Virus record (IMG/VR): IMGVR_UViG_3300032050_000068
Coordinates: 22,415 to 86,414 of that record
Length of the DNA stretch: 64,000 nucleotides
Source: a virus
Reading direction: 5' to 3' (one strand)
In this document: piece by piece, positions 56,775 through 63,145 of the stretch
Layout of the letters: every line of letters starts with the position of its first letter
Position numbering within the stretch: position 1 is the stretch's first letter
The notes under the pieces: generated by a model
The model's database searches: none
Told to the model about the DNA's origin: nothing
The model's input: only the letters and a program-made list of their open reading frames with translations
Translations under genes and position numbers: made by a program

Positions 56775-57041
56775 TCATTGTTTATTCCTTTTACTTTTTC
56801 TTTTTTCAACCTTTTCTCGGTACTTTTCAAATTCTTGCTCAATTTGAGATACCTCTGTAGCCTTTCTTGAATCCCTTGATTCAAATTGTTGTAATCTTGC
56901 TCTTTCCTTTTCTCTTTCATAAGCATTCCATTCAAATATTTGTAATTCTTTCATTTTAATGATATCACCAATAGTCATTTGTTCTGGTATACCATCATTT
57001 GCTTGATAAACTTGCATATAAAGTTCTTTCATTTTTCCCAT
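56775..57041 (-). CDS. Coiled-coil protein, 88 aa
   Basis: After a short hydrophobic-polar start (MGKMKELYMQVYQANDGIPE), residues about 30-85 form a continuous, highly charged helix (EREKERARLQQF, then EQEFEKYREKVEKRKSKRNKQ) with heptad character and a basic end. It overlaps the DnaA-like gene by 13 bases. A structural or adaptor role for the upstream DNA-binding protein is possible; function unknown. Confidence 0.65.
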   Translation of the reverse strand: MGKMKELYMQVYQANDGIPEQMTIGDIIKMKELQIFEWNAYEREKERARLQQFESRDSRKATEVSQIEQEFEKYREKVEKRKSKRNKQ

Positions 57042-57466
57042 AACTTTAAACTGTTTTCAATAAATAATTTAATTGTATCCCTTGTATTCTCATGGCCTAA
57101 AATGGAGCCCACAGCTCTTAACTTAGTGTAAAGCTTTCTATCTAGATCTACTGTTATTTTAACTTTTTTAGGAGTTCTAGGTATCTTTTTAATTACACTA
57201 AAATCAAATGGAAAACATACTGAATGAACAAATACATTTTGCATATACTCTTTATCATCGTAATATTGCAATACAATTTTTTTGTTATGATTAACTGTAT
57301 GTCTATTATGTCCAGTTGCTGCTGCTATACCATGCTCAGTCATCATAAATCTAAAAGCAAGTAATCCAATAAGATAACTTCTTTGGTCAACTAAAGATCT
57401 TTTTCTTAACTTTTTAGGAATTTTTGAAAGAGCATTTATTACATCTTCTTTAGTGTAATCTTCCAT
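57029..57466 (-). CDS. DnaA domain IV-like DNA-binding protein with C-terminal RHH-like part, 145 aa
   Basis: Residues about 28-70, including HGIAAATGHNRHTVNHNKKI, follow the helix-turn-helix of DnaA domain IV (pattern I-G-x-x-x-G-x-R-x-H-x-T-V-x-H-x-x-x-K-I), which reads DnaA boxes. The C-terminal 45 residues, VKITVDLDRKLYTKLRAVGS onward, look like a ribbon-helix-helix or related dimerisation fold. No AAA+ domain is present. It could mark the phage origin, repress an operon, or compete with host DnaA. It is preceded by a one-base gap to the upstream gene. Confidence 0.65.
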   Translation of the reverse strand: MEDYTKEDVINALSKIPKKLRKRSLVDQRSYLIGLLAFRFMMTEHGIAAATGHNRHTVNHNKKIVLQYYDDKEYMQNVFVHSVCFPFDFSVIKKIPRTPKKVKITVDLDRKLYTKLRAVGSILGHENTRDTIKLFIENSLKLWEK

Positions 57467-57467
57467 A

Positions 57468-57731
57468 TTAAATTAAATCTAATTCTAATTCTTTTTCTTT
57501 TTGAGCTTCAAGTATTAGTCCTTCTATTGGTAGAAATCTACTAGCATCATAATACTCATAAGGAAATGATTTCTTAGTAAGGGTAACTTCTTTTAATCTT
57601 AAGCCCATTCTTCCGGGTTGTAAACCCATATTGGCAGTTTCAATAACAGTATATACTGCTCCTTCTTCTAGCCATTCATCAAATGATATTTTTTTTGGTT
57701 TATTGCTGGCATCAATGCATATAACTTTCAT
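57468..57731 (-). CDS. Conserved small phage protein, 87 aa
   Basis: I start at MKVICIDASNKPKKISFDEW (57731); a TTG nine bases upstream is less likely. The sequence, with EGAVYTVIETANMGLQPGRM and KSFPYEYYDASRFLPI, has a pattern I know from short proteins of Bacteroides and crAss-like phages, probably an SH3-like barrel. No function is known to me. It overlaps the ClpS-like gene by 20 bases. Confidence 0.7.
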   Translation of the reverse strand: MKVICIDASNKPKKISFDEWLEEGAVYTVIETANMGLQPGRMGLRLKEVTLTKKSFPYEYYDASRFLPIEGLILEAQKEKELELDLI

Positions 57732-57966
57732 AACTCTCAATCTCTGTAATTAATTCTAGTTCTTCAAAATTATTTTTTAATTCTAACATATCTAGATAAT
57801 TACCTGATTTTACAGAGCATTTCCCCTTATTATGAGTTATAATTGCACACTGTTCAGCTTGTTCAGGCTCATGCTCACAATATCTTATGAGGCATGCCAT
57901 AACATACAAAAAATCATTTGAGTCATCATTATACAATACTAACTTATGTGTTTTTGTATCTTCCAT
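57712..57966 (-). CDS. ClpS-like N-degron adaptor, 84 aa
   Basis: The product reads as a nearly complete ClpS core. HKLVLYNDDSNDFLYVMACL contains the N-D-D motif (N13, D14, D15). EPEQAEQCAIITHNKGKC contains the conserved His (H45) after the helix, and a LELITEI-type last strand ends the fold. In bacterial ClpS these Asn, Asp and His residues hold the free alpha-amino group of an N-degron and pass the substrate to ClpAP. The EQCA...H.KGKC.VK.G stretch is especially like Bacteroidota ClpS, suggesting capture from a host. The N-terminal extension that contacts ClpA is very short here (about 7 residues), so it may bind or block rather than deliver. It precedes the 87-aa gene (20-base overlap). 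Confidence 0.85.
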   Translation of the reverse strand: MEDTKTHKLVLYNDDSNDFLYVMACLIRYCEHEPEQAEQCAIITHNKGKCSVKSGNYLDMLELKNNFEELELITEIESYESYMH

Positions 57967-57981
57967 ATTATCTCAATATAC

Positions 57982-58013
57982 AAAAAATTTAGGGGTTAAT
58001 CAATGTTAACCCC
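57982..58013 (-). terminator. Terminator overlapping the 3' end of the SF2 helicase gene
   Basis: Read leftwards: GGGGTTAA (58006-58013) pairs perfectly with TTAACCCC (57992-57999) around a six-base loop, followed by TAAATTTTTTG. The helicase stop codon (57996-57998) lies inside the descending arm of the stem, so the last codons of the gene are part of the terminator. Confidence 0.9.
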
Positions 58014-59090
58014 AAAATCTTTCCATACAATCTTAGTCTGATCAAATCCTTCTAAAGCTTCTTTTACCCATTTTTCATCTACAGTATTCATGTAGCATAA
58101 TATATGTACAATAGCTTTATCATCTGGATTTAACCGGAGTAATCTACCAATTCTTTGACTTGCTTTCCTTTCATTACCATAAGCATGAAGAATAATACCC
58201 TGTTTAAGATTAGGTATGTTTACACCCTCATTTAACTGCAATACAGTTGAGAGCTTAGTAATTTTACCATCCTTAAACATCTGAAGGTTTTCTTCAGAAG
58301 TATTATTATTACTATGATAACTATGCGGGCAAAGCTTGTCAGCCTGTGCTTGTGTGTTTGCAAATAGAATACACTTACTATCTATAGAGTCAAATAAAAT
58401 CTTTGCATACTTTTCTTTAGTAGGATACTCCATCATAGCTTTCATTCTCATTACACGCAAAATATGCTGTGGTCCCGAGCCTGTGTCTATTCTTGTACCC
58501 CAATAAGAATAATTCTTTTCTTCAGAAGTTGGAAACTTCTTACCTTTTAATTCAACAAGATAATTATTCTTTTTGCTTAAATAAAGCTGATGTACAATGA
58601 TTTGATAATCATTTAGTATTTTATTTTCTATAGCATCATCTGCACCAAAATTAAATACTACTGGACAAAACTCAGCTACTAGACGGCCCTTTTCAGAATT
58701 CTTATATTTAGGAGGAGTACCTGTTAAACCAAGTACTCTACCCTTGTAATTTTCAAGAAAACTTCTGTGACTGTCTAGTAGACTGTGAGCTTCATCTAGA
58801 TAAACCAACTCATAATCATTAGGACTATGTTTGTTAAGACTTAAGTAAGTAGTAAATGTTATCCTCTGTAGAAGATGCCCCATGTTAAATTTCTCAGCAT
58901 CATCTTTCCATGACTGAAAAATAGATTTCTTTGGAGCAACAACAAGTATTCTCATTAATTCTGTAGAATTTTTATCTATATGTGTTAGGCCTACCAAAGT
59001 TTTACCAACTCCTGTACCTAATACTACACTACATTTTTGTTTGTTATTAGTTGCAGCTAATGCTTCTAATTGTATTTCATCTTTTGTCAT
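57996..59090 (-). CDS. SF2 DNA/RNA helicase, 364 aa
   Basis: Walker A is GTGVGKT (25-31), Walker B is LDEAH (98-102), motif III is GLTGTPP, and motif VI is SQRIGRLLRL; motifs Ia, IV and V (NEGVNIP) are also in place. The layout is that of a compact two-domain SF2 helicase of the UvsW/RecG-like or DEAD/H phage type. In phages these act in origin melting, fork regression or recombination. I start at MTKDEIQLEAL (59090); a TTG further upstream lies inside the end of the HNH gene. The gene ends inside its own terminator. Confidence 0.92.
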   Translation of the reverse strand: MTKDEIQLEALAATNNKQKCSVVLGTGVGKTLVGLTHIDKNSTELMRILVVAPKKSIFQSWKDDAEKFNMGHLLQRITFTTYLSLNKHSPNDYELVYLDEAHSLLDSHRSFLENYKGRVLGLTGTPPKYKNSEKGRLVAEFCPVVFNFGADDAIENKILNDYQIIVHQLYLSKKNNYLVELKGKKFPTSEEKNYSYWGTRIDTGSGPQHILRVMRMKAMMEYPTKEKYAKILFDSIDSKCILFANTQAQADKLCPHSYHSNNNTSEENLQMFKDGKITKLSTVLQLNEGVNIPNLKQGIILHAYGNERKASQRIGRLLRLNPDDKAIVHILCYMNTVDEKWVKEALEGFDQTKIVWKDFGVNID

Positions 59091-59095
59091 AAGTA

Positions 59096-59497
59096 TTATT
59101 TTAACCAATTCATTGTTCTTGCTTCAGCAGGATGTGCATGAATCCAATCATGGCAGTTCCTACATACTGCAAGCCAAGTACTTTGAACTAAATAGAAAGC
59201 ATCTCTATTAGCACCAGCATAGGTATGGTGAATATCAGTAGCATTATGACTACATCCATTCACCTTTACCATACACAGGGGATTATTATTAAGATGTTTT
59301 TCTCTTAGTTTAAGATACTCTTGATCTTTCTTCTTTCTTTTAGAAGAAACCTGAGAGATAGCAGATTTTGGTTTCTGTGCAGTATCTGTTGGTTTTTGGC
59401 AACTCCAGCAATATTTGCAGTATCTGTATCCCTCATGATTCTTCCATATGACAGTCAATTTCTTACAACCGTCACATTCTTTAAGCTTTGTTTGCAT
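59096..59497 (-). CDS. HNH endonuclease-like protein with zinc ribbon, 133 aa
   Basis: The N-terminal 40 residues hold CDGCKK and CKYCWSC, a zinc-ribbon arrangement. After a basic linker, NGCSHNATDIHHTYAGANRD and AVCRNCHDWIHAHP give an HNH-type core (D-I-H-H, Asn, C-R-N-C-H...H) with its structural zinc. NinG-like and other phage HNH proteins have this layout. It could resolve branched DNA, or nick host or phage DNA. The start overlaps the 168-aa gene by 17 bases, and the SF2 helicase starts six bases after its stop. Confidence 0.8.
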   Translation of the reverse strand: MQTKLKECDGCKKLTVIWKNHEGYRYCKYCWSCQKPTDTAQKPKSAISQVSSKRKKKDQEYLKLREKHLNNNPLCMVKVNGCSHNATDIHHTYAGANRDAFYLVQSTWLAVCRNCHDWIHAHPAEARTMNWLK

Positions 59498-59987
59498 TTT
59501 TCAATCTGGGTAGTGTGACTGGTTCTTCCTGTAAACTTAAAAAGTTTTTAGGCAAGATTCCTTCAGTAATAAAGATAGCAATAATAAAATCTTTATTCAT
59601 GTTTAAATCTTTAAAAGTTAAAGTGTTTTTAAACTTTTCATCAGTCTCAGAATTCTCCAAAAACATCTGTGTCATTGGACTTTTTGGAAACAATGCTTCA
59701 AATATTAAATTAGTATATTCTATTGTAATCTTTTGTTTTACAATATTCAATACTGATTGTGCTCTTTTGTAAACATTAATAATTCTTTGTTTCTTTTTAC
59801 TACAAATAGTAGCAAGTTCCTCTTTATTAAGAGCTTCTAAACCATATAGTGCTCTTTTATAAAGATAGTTTTGATAAGGTGAATACTTATCTTGTTCATA
59901 TTGCATGTAGGTTTTACCTGCATTCAATTGATAATTTTGATAATCTTGTTTTAACTTTTCCATTTTAATCATACATTTAAAATTCAT
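59481..59987 (-). CDS. Conserved crAss-like phage protein of unknown function, 168 aa
   Basis: Helical product with YLYKRALYGLEALNKEELAT, then a basic stretch CSKKKQRIINVYKRAQ and a conserved-looking ALFPKSPMTQMF, then TFKDLNMNKDFIIAIFITEG. I recall this pattern (YKRALYGL...KKxRI...FPxS) from crAss-like and other Bacteroides phage genomes, where it is annotated only as hypothetical. A basic helical region might touch nucleic acid. A later ATG (MEKLKQDYQNYQ, 59963) is an alternative start. It leads into the HNH gene with a 17-base overlap. Confidence 0.7.
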   Translation of the reverse strand: MNFKCMIKMEKLKQDYQNYQLNAGKTYMQYEQDKYSPYQNYLYKRALYGLEALNKEELATICSKKKQRIINVYKRAQSVLNIVKQKITIEYTNLIFEALFPKSPMTQMFLENSETDEKFKNTLTFKDLNMNKDFIIAIFITEGILPKNFLSLQEEPVTLPRLKNANKA

Positions 59988-59990
59988 AAA

Positions 59991-60018
59991 TAAAATAAAA
60001 GGGGGCTTTTACACCCCC
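59991..60018 (-). terminator. Intrinsic terminator after the 156-aa gene
   Basis: Read leftwards: GGGGG (60014-60018) pairs with CCCCC (60001-60005), followed by TTTTATTTTATTT. It lies 24 bases past the stop at 60042, directly before the start of the 168-aa gene. Confidence 0.88.
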
Positions 60019-60041
60019 TCCTATTGGCTGACTAACTACAA

Positions 60042-60512
60042 TTAACCTTCAATAGTAAAATCTTCATTAGGCTGCATTGCCGTTGCTGCTTGAGATGCAG
60101 CATATGCAGCACGTAGTTCTCCTACATTATCATGTTCAACAGTTGTATCTGTTGCTGCCTCATTAAAGGTAAATTTAGTTCTACGGTAGATTGGAAGACC
60201 ACCAAGAGTACATACAATACCTGTTTCACCAGCTACTTTAAGATCTCTTTCTGGATTCTTTTTGTTAAAAGGTTCCAAAGACTCTTCAATAATAATCTTA
60301 CCATCTAATCCTTGTCCAGCATAAAGATTCATTTCTTTTAGATCTTCTACTAAACCTGGCATTAAAGCAGAAATGCTTTTTCTTCTTACAAAGCCATTGT
60401 CATCAATCATGGTTCTAGTTTGTTGTACACGTACATAACCATAATCTGACTTTTCTGAAACATTAATAACTGCACCTGTTTCATCTGCTACTACAAAAAC
60501 TTTTGAGTTCAT
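60042..60512 (-). CDS. Conserved crAss-like phage protein, probably highly expressed, 156 aa
   Basis: The start MNSKVFVVADETGAVINVSE, then YGYVRVQQTRTMIDDNGFVR and LKVAGETGIVCTLGGLPIYR, follow a beta-rich pattern that I recall from a family present in many crAss-like phages. Beta strands and a short C-terminal helix would suit an OB-fold or similar ssDNA-binding protein, but I cannot show this. It is transcribed as its own unit: a 105-base leader with a (TAAA) repeat and hairpin in front, and a strong terminator behind. That layout suggests abundant product. ssDNA-binding protein is the main alternative name. Confidence 0.7.
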   Translation of the reverse strand: MNSKVFVVADETGAVINVSEKSDYGYVRVQQTRTMIDDNGFVRRKSISALMPGLVEDLKEMNLYAGQGLDGKIIIEESLEPFNKKNPERDLKVAGETGIVCTLGGLPIYRRTKFTFNEAATDTTVEHDNVGELRAAYAASQAATAMQPNEDFTIEG

Positions 60513-60534
60513 AACTTTAGTTTTAAAAAATTAA

Positions 60535-60596
60535 TAAATAAATAAATAAATAGATGTTTTGAGTAGATACTATTATGCCAGTTACTCACTCTGGCA
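60535..60596 (-). promoter_or_regulatory. Leader of the 156-aa gene: tetranucleotide repeat and hairpin with shared motif
   Basis: The 105 bases between two genes contain 4.5 copies of TAAA (60535-60552), and a perfect hairpin TGCCAG/CTGGCA (60576-60581, 60591-60596) with a nine-base loop. The hairpin is not followed by a T-run on either strand in the needed direction, so it is not a plain terminator. The string GCCAGTTACTCACTCT (60577-60592) recurs at 62936-62952 with one extra base. This region probably holds the promoter of the 156-aa gene. Confidence 0.45.
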
Positions 60597-60617
60597 AAAA
60601 GTGTATAGCCCTAAAGA

Positions 60618-60899
60618 CTATATATCCAAATTGTCTGATAAATCAATAATATCATCAAAAGGGATGTCATCCGATATGATATTATTTATGTCTTCATCAT
60701 CCTGTGGAAGGAATTCAAAGTCATAATACTTTTCTTTGGTGTTGTTTTCAACAGCCGAACCACTAAATGGATCCCTAATGTGTTCACCATAGTCTATTGA
60801 CATGAGGTACTGTATATCTTCATCTGTAAGATCCAGATATTCCTCTATTGAGAGGTGAACTACTTTCCCATTAGGGAGTTGATATAACATTACCTGCAT
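60618..60899 (-). CDS. Conserved acidic small phage protein, 93 aa
   Basis: LPNGKVVHLSIEEYLDLTDE followed by DIQYLMSIDYGEHIRDPFSGS is a pattern that I recognise from a short protein family widespread in crAss-like and other Bacteroides phages. The C-terminal 30 residues are almost all D, E, I and N (DDEDINNIISDDIPFDDIID). A helix plus acidic tail might mimic DNA or dock to a polymerase; function unknown. The start used is MQVML; the ATG at MLYQ is an alternative. A direct repeat overlaps the start codon. Confidence 0.72.
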   Translation of the reverse strand: MQVMLYQLPNGKVVHLSIEEYLDLTDEDIQYLMSIDYGEHIRDPFSGSAVENNTKEKYYDFEFLPQDDEDINNIISDDIPFDDIIDLSDNLDI

Positions 60900-60923
60900 A
60901 AATATATGCAGATAAATATATGC
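60898..60923 (-). repeat. Two direct copies of ATAAATATATGC at the start codon
   Basis: ATAAATATATGC occurs at 60898-60909 and 60912-60923, a 14-base period with the AG between them. The left copy includes part of the ATG of the 93-aa gene on the minus strand. The remaining upstream gap to 60988 is AT-rich and shows nothing else I can name. It may be an operator or a promoter with the upstream TATA-like stretches. Confidence 0.5.
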
Positions 60924-60988
60924 TATTTAAAATGAAGTTAATAGTTTAAACTAATAATATTTAGCAATATATAGCTAAACAATGAATT

Positions 60989-61006
60989 GGGGATATTGCT
61001 ATCCCC
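60989..61006 (-). terminator. Strong hairpin after the 144-aa gene, probable terminator
   Basis: GGGGATA (60989-60995) pairs perfectly with TATCCCC (61000-61006) around TTGC. Read leftwards it is followed by AATTCATTG, so the T-run is weak, but the stem is the strongest in the local AT-rich sequence and lies 42 bases past the stop at 61049. Confidence 0.6.
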
Positions 61007-61048
61007 GTATCATTTGGTCTGGAAAAGCATATCTCAAGATACACTTCT

Positions 61049-61483
61049 TTAAAACTCTTCAATAACTTCTAAATCTTTTCCTTGAACATAGGTTGTATCT
61101 TTCTTTGTAGTACCATTGTCTAAGACATCTGTGTACTCAATATGATACTGACTATATTCATGATAACCTCTAAATTCTTTTATAGTTACCACAACCTTAC
61201 CATCTTCATCAGCAAATTTCTCTCTGATATCTTCTTTATTACTACCCCAACCAAGGTTATCTACAGGTATTTTGCATAAAGTACCATTAGGTATAATATC
61301 AGGTAGTTTATCACCCAACATTAGTTTGAAAAAATAATCAGTAGCTTGAGCATTACTGCACAACATAGGAGTAAGTAACTTAACAAACTCCTCAGCATTT
61401 GAATCTTTGATGATTTTACTAATAGCTCTTGCTATATCAGTATCATCATAACTAACACTAATCATCATGTTTTTACTAATCAT
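61049..61483 (-). CDS. Unknown protein, 144 aa
   Basis: The N-terminal half (MISKNMMISVSYDDTDIARA, then SNAQATDYFFKLMLGDKLPD) is helical. The C-terminal half (TLCKIPVDNLGWGSNKEDIR, then VVVTIKEFRGYHEYSQYHIE) looks like a small beta barrel. No family is recognised. The start overlaps the 71-aa gene by eight bases, and the gene ends before a strong hairpin. Confidence 0.6.
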   Translation of the reverse strand: MISKNMMISVSYDDTDIARAISKIIKDSNAEEFVKLLTPMLCSNAQATDYFFKLMLGDKLPDIIPNGTLCKIPVDNLGWGSNKEDIREKFADEDGKVVVTIKEFRGYHEYSQYHIEYTDVLDNGTTKKDTTYVQGKDLEVIEEF

Positions 61484-61691
61484 TTATTCTTCTATAATCT
61501 AATACTTTTGCTAACAAAGCTTCATTAAAGTTTGTAAAGAACTTCTTATCAATCATTTTTTGCTTGATATCTGGCTCTTCACAACTGTAACAGGTTGATC
61601 TCACTCCTGTTTTAATCAACTCTCCTTCCGGAGTTTTGATATCTGTCTTAAGATTAAATCCTAAAACAGATGTAATTAAATATCTATCCAT
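61476..61691 (-). CDS. Unknown protein with CxxC, 71 aa
   Basis: I start at MDRYLITSVLGFNLKTDIKT (61691), where ATGGATAG overlaps the upstream stop; a TTG six bases earlier is unlikely. The product contains RSTCYSCEEPD, a single CxxC, and ends in a helical segment FNEALLAKVLDYRRIND. Dimeric zinc binding is possible. It is in a coupled trio with the 109-aa and 144-aa genes. Confidence 0.58.
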   Translation of the reverse strand: MDRYLITSVLGFNLKTDIKTPEGELIKTGVRSTCYSCEEPDIKQKMIDKKFFTNFNEALLAKVLDYRRIND

Positions 61692-62013
61692 GACCAAACA
61701 TATTTTTTAATACATTCATTGTTCTTTCTTTAGCTTCATGATTTTCCATCACTCTTTGTGCAATCAGTGTTGCATATACAATTTCATTTGTATGCTTACA
61801 ATTAGAAACTATTTCTTCTAAATAGCTATGTAAATGATTTGTAGTTGCAAATGATTTCAGACATAATAGAGTAAGTTCCTCAGATCTTTCTTGAGTAATA
61901 CCTAGTATATTATGAAGATATTCATCTTCATCATTTATAATTAGAAGTTTATAAGTTCCATCTGGATTATATGTCTTCTGTTTTCTCTTAAATATTTTTC
62001 CTAACCAATTCAT
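61684..62013 (-). CDS. Helical protein of unknown function, 109 aa
   Basis: A basic N-terminus (MNWLGKIFKRKQKTYNPDGT) is followed by KLLIINDEDEYLHNILGITQ and a mostly helical body with Cys and His residues (CKHTNEIVYATLIAQRVMEN). I see no known motif. The N-D-E-D segment superficially recalls ClpS but the rest does not follow. It is the first gene downstream of tRNA-Arg on this strand and overlaps the 71-aa gene by eight bases. Confidence 0.58.
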   Translation of the reverse strand: MNWLGKIFKRKQKTYNPDGTYKLLIINDEDEYLHNILGITQERSEELTLLCLKSFATTNHLHSYLEEIVSNCKHTNEIVYATLIAQRVMENHEAKERTMNVLKNMFGHG

Positions 62014-62038
62014 AAATCATAATTTAAATTAATATTAG

Positions 62039-62112
62039 TGATCCCATCTGGAGTCGAACCAGAAACCTACACATTAGAAGTGTGTTGCTCTATCCAATTG
62101 AGCTATGGGACC
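62039..62112 (-). tRNA. tRNA-Arg (anticodon UCU)
   Basis: Read leftwards, GGTCCCA (62106-62112) pairs with TGGGATC (62040-62046), with one G-T pair, to form the acceptor stem; 62039 is the discriminator A. The D-stem GCTC...GAGC, the anticodon stem ACACA/TGTGT with loop CTTCTAA (anticodon TCT) and the T-stem TCTGG/CCAGA with loop TTCGACT are all complete. CCA is not encoded. The tRNA reads AGA, by far the main Arg codon in these genes. Confidence 0.97.
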
Positions 62113-62115
62113 AAG

Positions 62116-62146
62116 TAAGTAGACTATTACACCTTTCATCTACTTA
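62116..62146 (-). promoter_or_regulatory. Inverted repeat in the tRNA 5' leader
   Basis: TAAGTAGA (62116-62123) and TCTACTTA (62139-62146) form a perfect eight-base-pair stem with a 15-base loop, ending three bases from the tRNA's first base. In RNA it would be a leader hairpin next to the RNase P cut site, or it could be a binding site. Confidence 0.45.
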
Positions 62147-62174
62147 GTGCGGTCAAGGGTGCACACAAGGGAAA

Positions 62175-62531
62175 TTACATAATTACTTGTTTCTCTTCAT
62201 ACTTATTTTTAAGTATTCTAGAAATCAAGTTTAAATGATACATTACATCTTCAGGTTTAATTTCACCTGTTTCAGTTAATAGGGAGTTTAAAGCATTTGG
62301 AAACATAGCAATCCATCTGTCTAACTCAGCAAATATAAGATCTTTCTCAACTGCTGCTTCAGCACGAAGATATTGTTCATCATTTTGTGGTTCAACTACT
62401 TCCTGCTTTGGTTTCAAATGTTTTCTCCAATCATATGGAGTTTTAGGTTCTCTTTTTGCTCTAGGTTTTGCATCAGTTTTCTTTCTGTAAACTCTTTTTG
62501 GTTTGTTTGTTTCTGCTGGTTTCTTAGCCAT
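62175..62531 (-). CDS. Protein with basic disordered N-terminus, 118 aa
   Basis: The first 45 residues are Lys/Arg/Pro-rich (KPKRVYRKKTDAKPRAKREP) and probably disordered and nucleic-acid binding. The rest is a helical domain (YLRAEAAVEKDLIFAELDRW, then LNLISRILKNKYEEKQVIM). No family is recognised. The tRNA lies 63 bases downstream and a membrane-protein gene 12 bases upstream. Confidence 0.6.
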   Translation of the reverse strand: MAKKPAETNKPKRVYRKKTDAKPRAKREPKTPYDWRKHLKPKQEVVEPQNDEQYLRAEAAVEKDLIFAELDRWIAMFPNALNSLLTETGEIKPEDVMYHLNLISRILKNKYEEKQVIM

Positions 62532-62543
62532 TTTTATTAATTA

Positions 62544-62897
62544 TTAATTGTTACTAAATAGCATAGTCCATAATACAAGGACTATACCCACTGCAATAAA
62601 TCCATACAACATAATTGTGAATGGAATCATTCTATTTTCAAAATTTAATTGATCTTCTAATGAAGCAATTTTAAATTCTAAGTCAGATATGGCAATCATT
62701 GCCATGTCAACACTAATACCACTATGCTTATAGTAAAGTATATCATGTCTTTCAGCTTTTAAAGCTTCAATTTGTTTCTTTAATTTTCTTCTACTAATCA
62801 TTCTCAAATATATTAAAATCAATATTATAGTTACTAAGTAACAGAAATATATAGCTAAAGTCAAATGCAAATACAATGTCAAAGACCTTCTCTTCAT
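62544..62897 (-). CDS. Two-span membrane protein with cytoplasmic coiled coil, 117 aa
   Basis: One hydrophobic segment near residues 7-32 (LYLHLTLAIYFCYLVTIILI) and one near 91-112 (FTIMLYGFIAVGIVLVLWTM) flank a charged helical region (RRKLKKQIEALKAERHDILY, then DLEFKIASLEDQLNFENR) with heptad repeats. Positive residues after the first span suggest both termini are outside and the coiled coil is in the cytoplasm. This shape recurs in phage lysis-control, spanin-like and membrane-anchoring proteins, but nothing decides among them. Confidence 0.62.
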   Translation of the reverse strand: MKRRSLTLYLHLTLAIYFCYLVTIILILIYLRMISRRKLKKQIEALKAERHDILYYKHSGISVDMAMIAISDLEFKIASLEDQLNFENRMIPFTIMLYGFIAVGIVLVLWTMLFSNN

Positions 62898-63145
62898 TCA
62901 AAGGCAAATACAAATACTAAGTCTCATTGTTATCAGCCAGTTATCTCACTCTTGGAGTAACCTGTCTGATGATGAGTTCTATCTCAGTTTTTATAGTTGA
63001 AGAGAAGCGGTTTATAATGTATATCAAACATTTTTCTTAATGTGGATAACAACCACTTGCTATAGTTAAGAATTTCTGTTACTAAGTACAAAGAGTAAGA
63101 GAATCAGCTTGTGCTTATCTCTTACTCACCTATTTCAAATCATTC
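62898..63145 (-). promoter_or_regulatory. 248-base gap with two hairpins
   Basis: No gene of useful size is visible here. An imperfect hairpin lies at 62932-62970 (ATCAGCCAGTTA against TAACCTGTCTGAT) and includes GCCAGTTATCTCACTCT. A long, near-perfect hairpin lies at 63093-63127 (GAGTAAGAGA with TCTCTTACTC, plus inner AGC/GCT), 19 bases past the stop of the gene to the right, and read leftwards is followed by TTTGT. The second may be a terminator or a processing site. The stretch between probably contains the promoter for the membrane-protein, 118-aa and tRNA unit. Confidence 0.5.

Noticed and set aside
60576-60596. Hairpin TGCCAG/CTGGCA as an intrinsic terminator
   Set aside because: The A-run lies on its right side on the plus strand, so a leftward transcript has T residues before the stem, not after, and no plus-strand gene ends here.
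61684-62013. N-D-E-D stretch in the 109-aa product as a second ClpS
   Set aside because: The following helix and the H-x-K-G-K-C segment of ClpS are missing.
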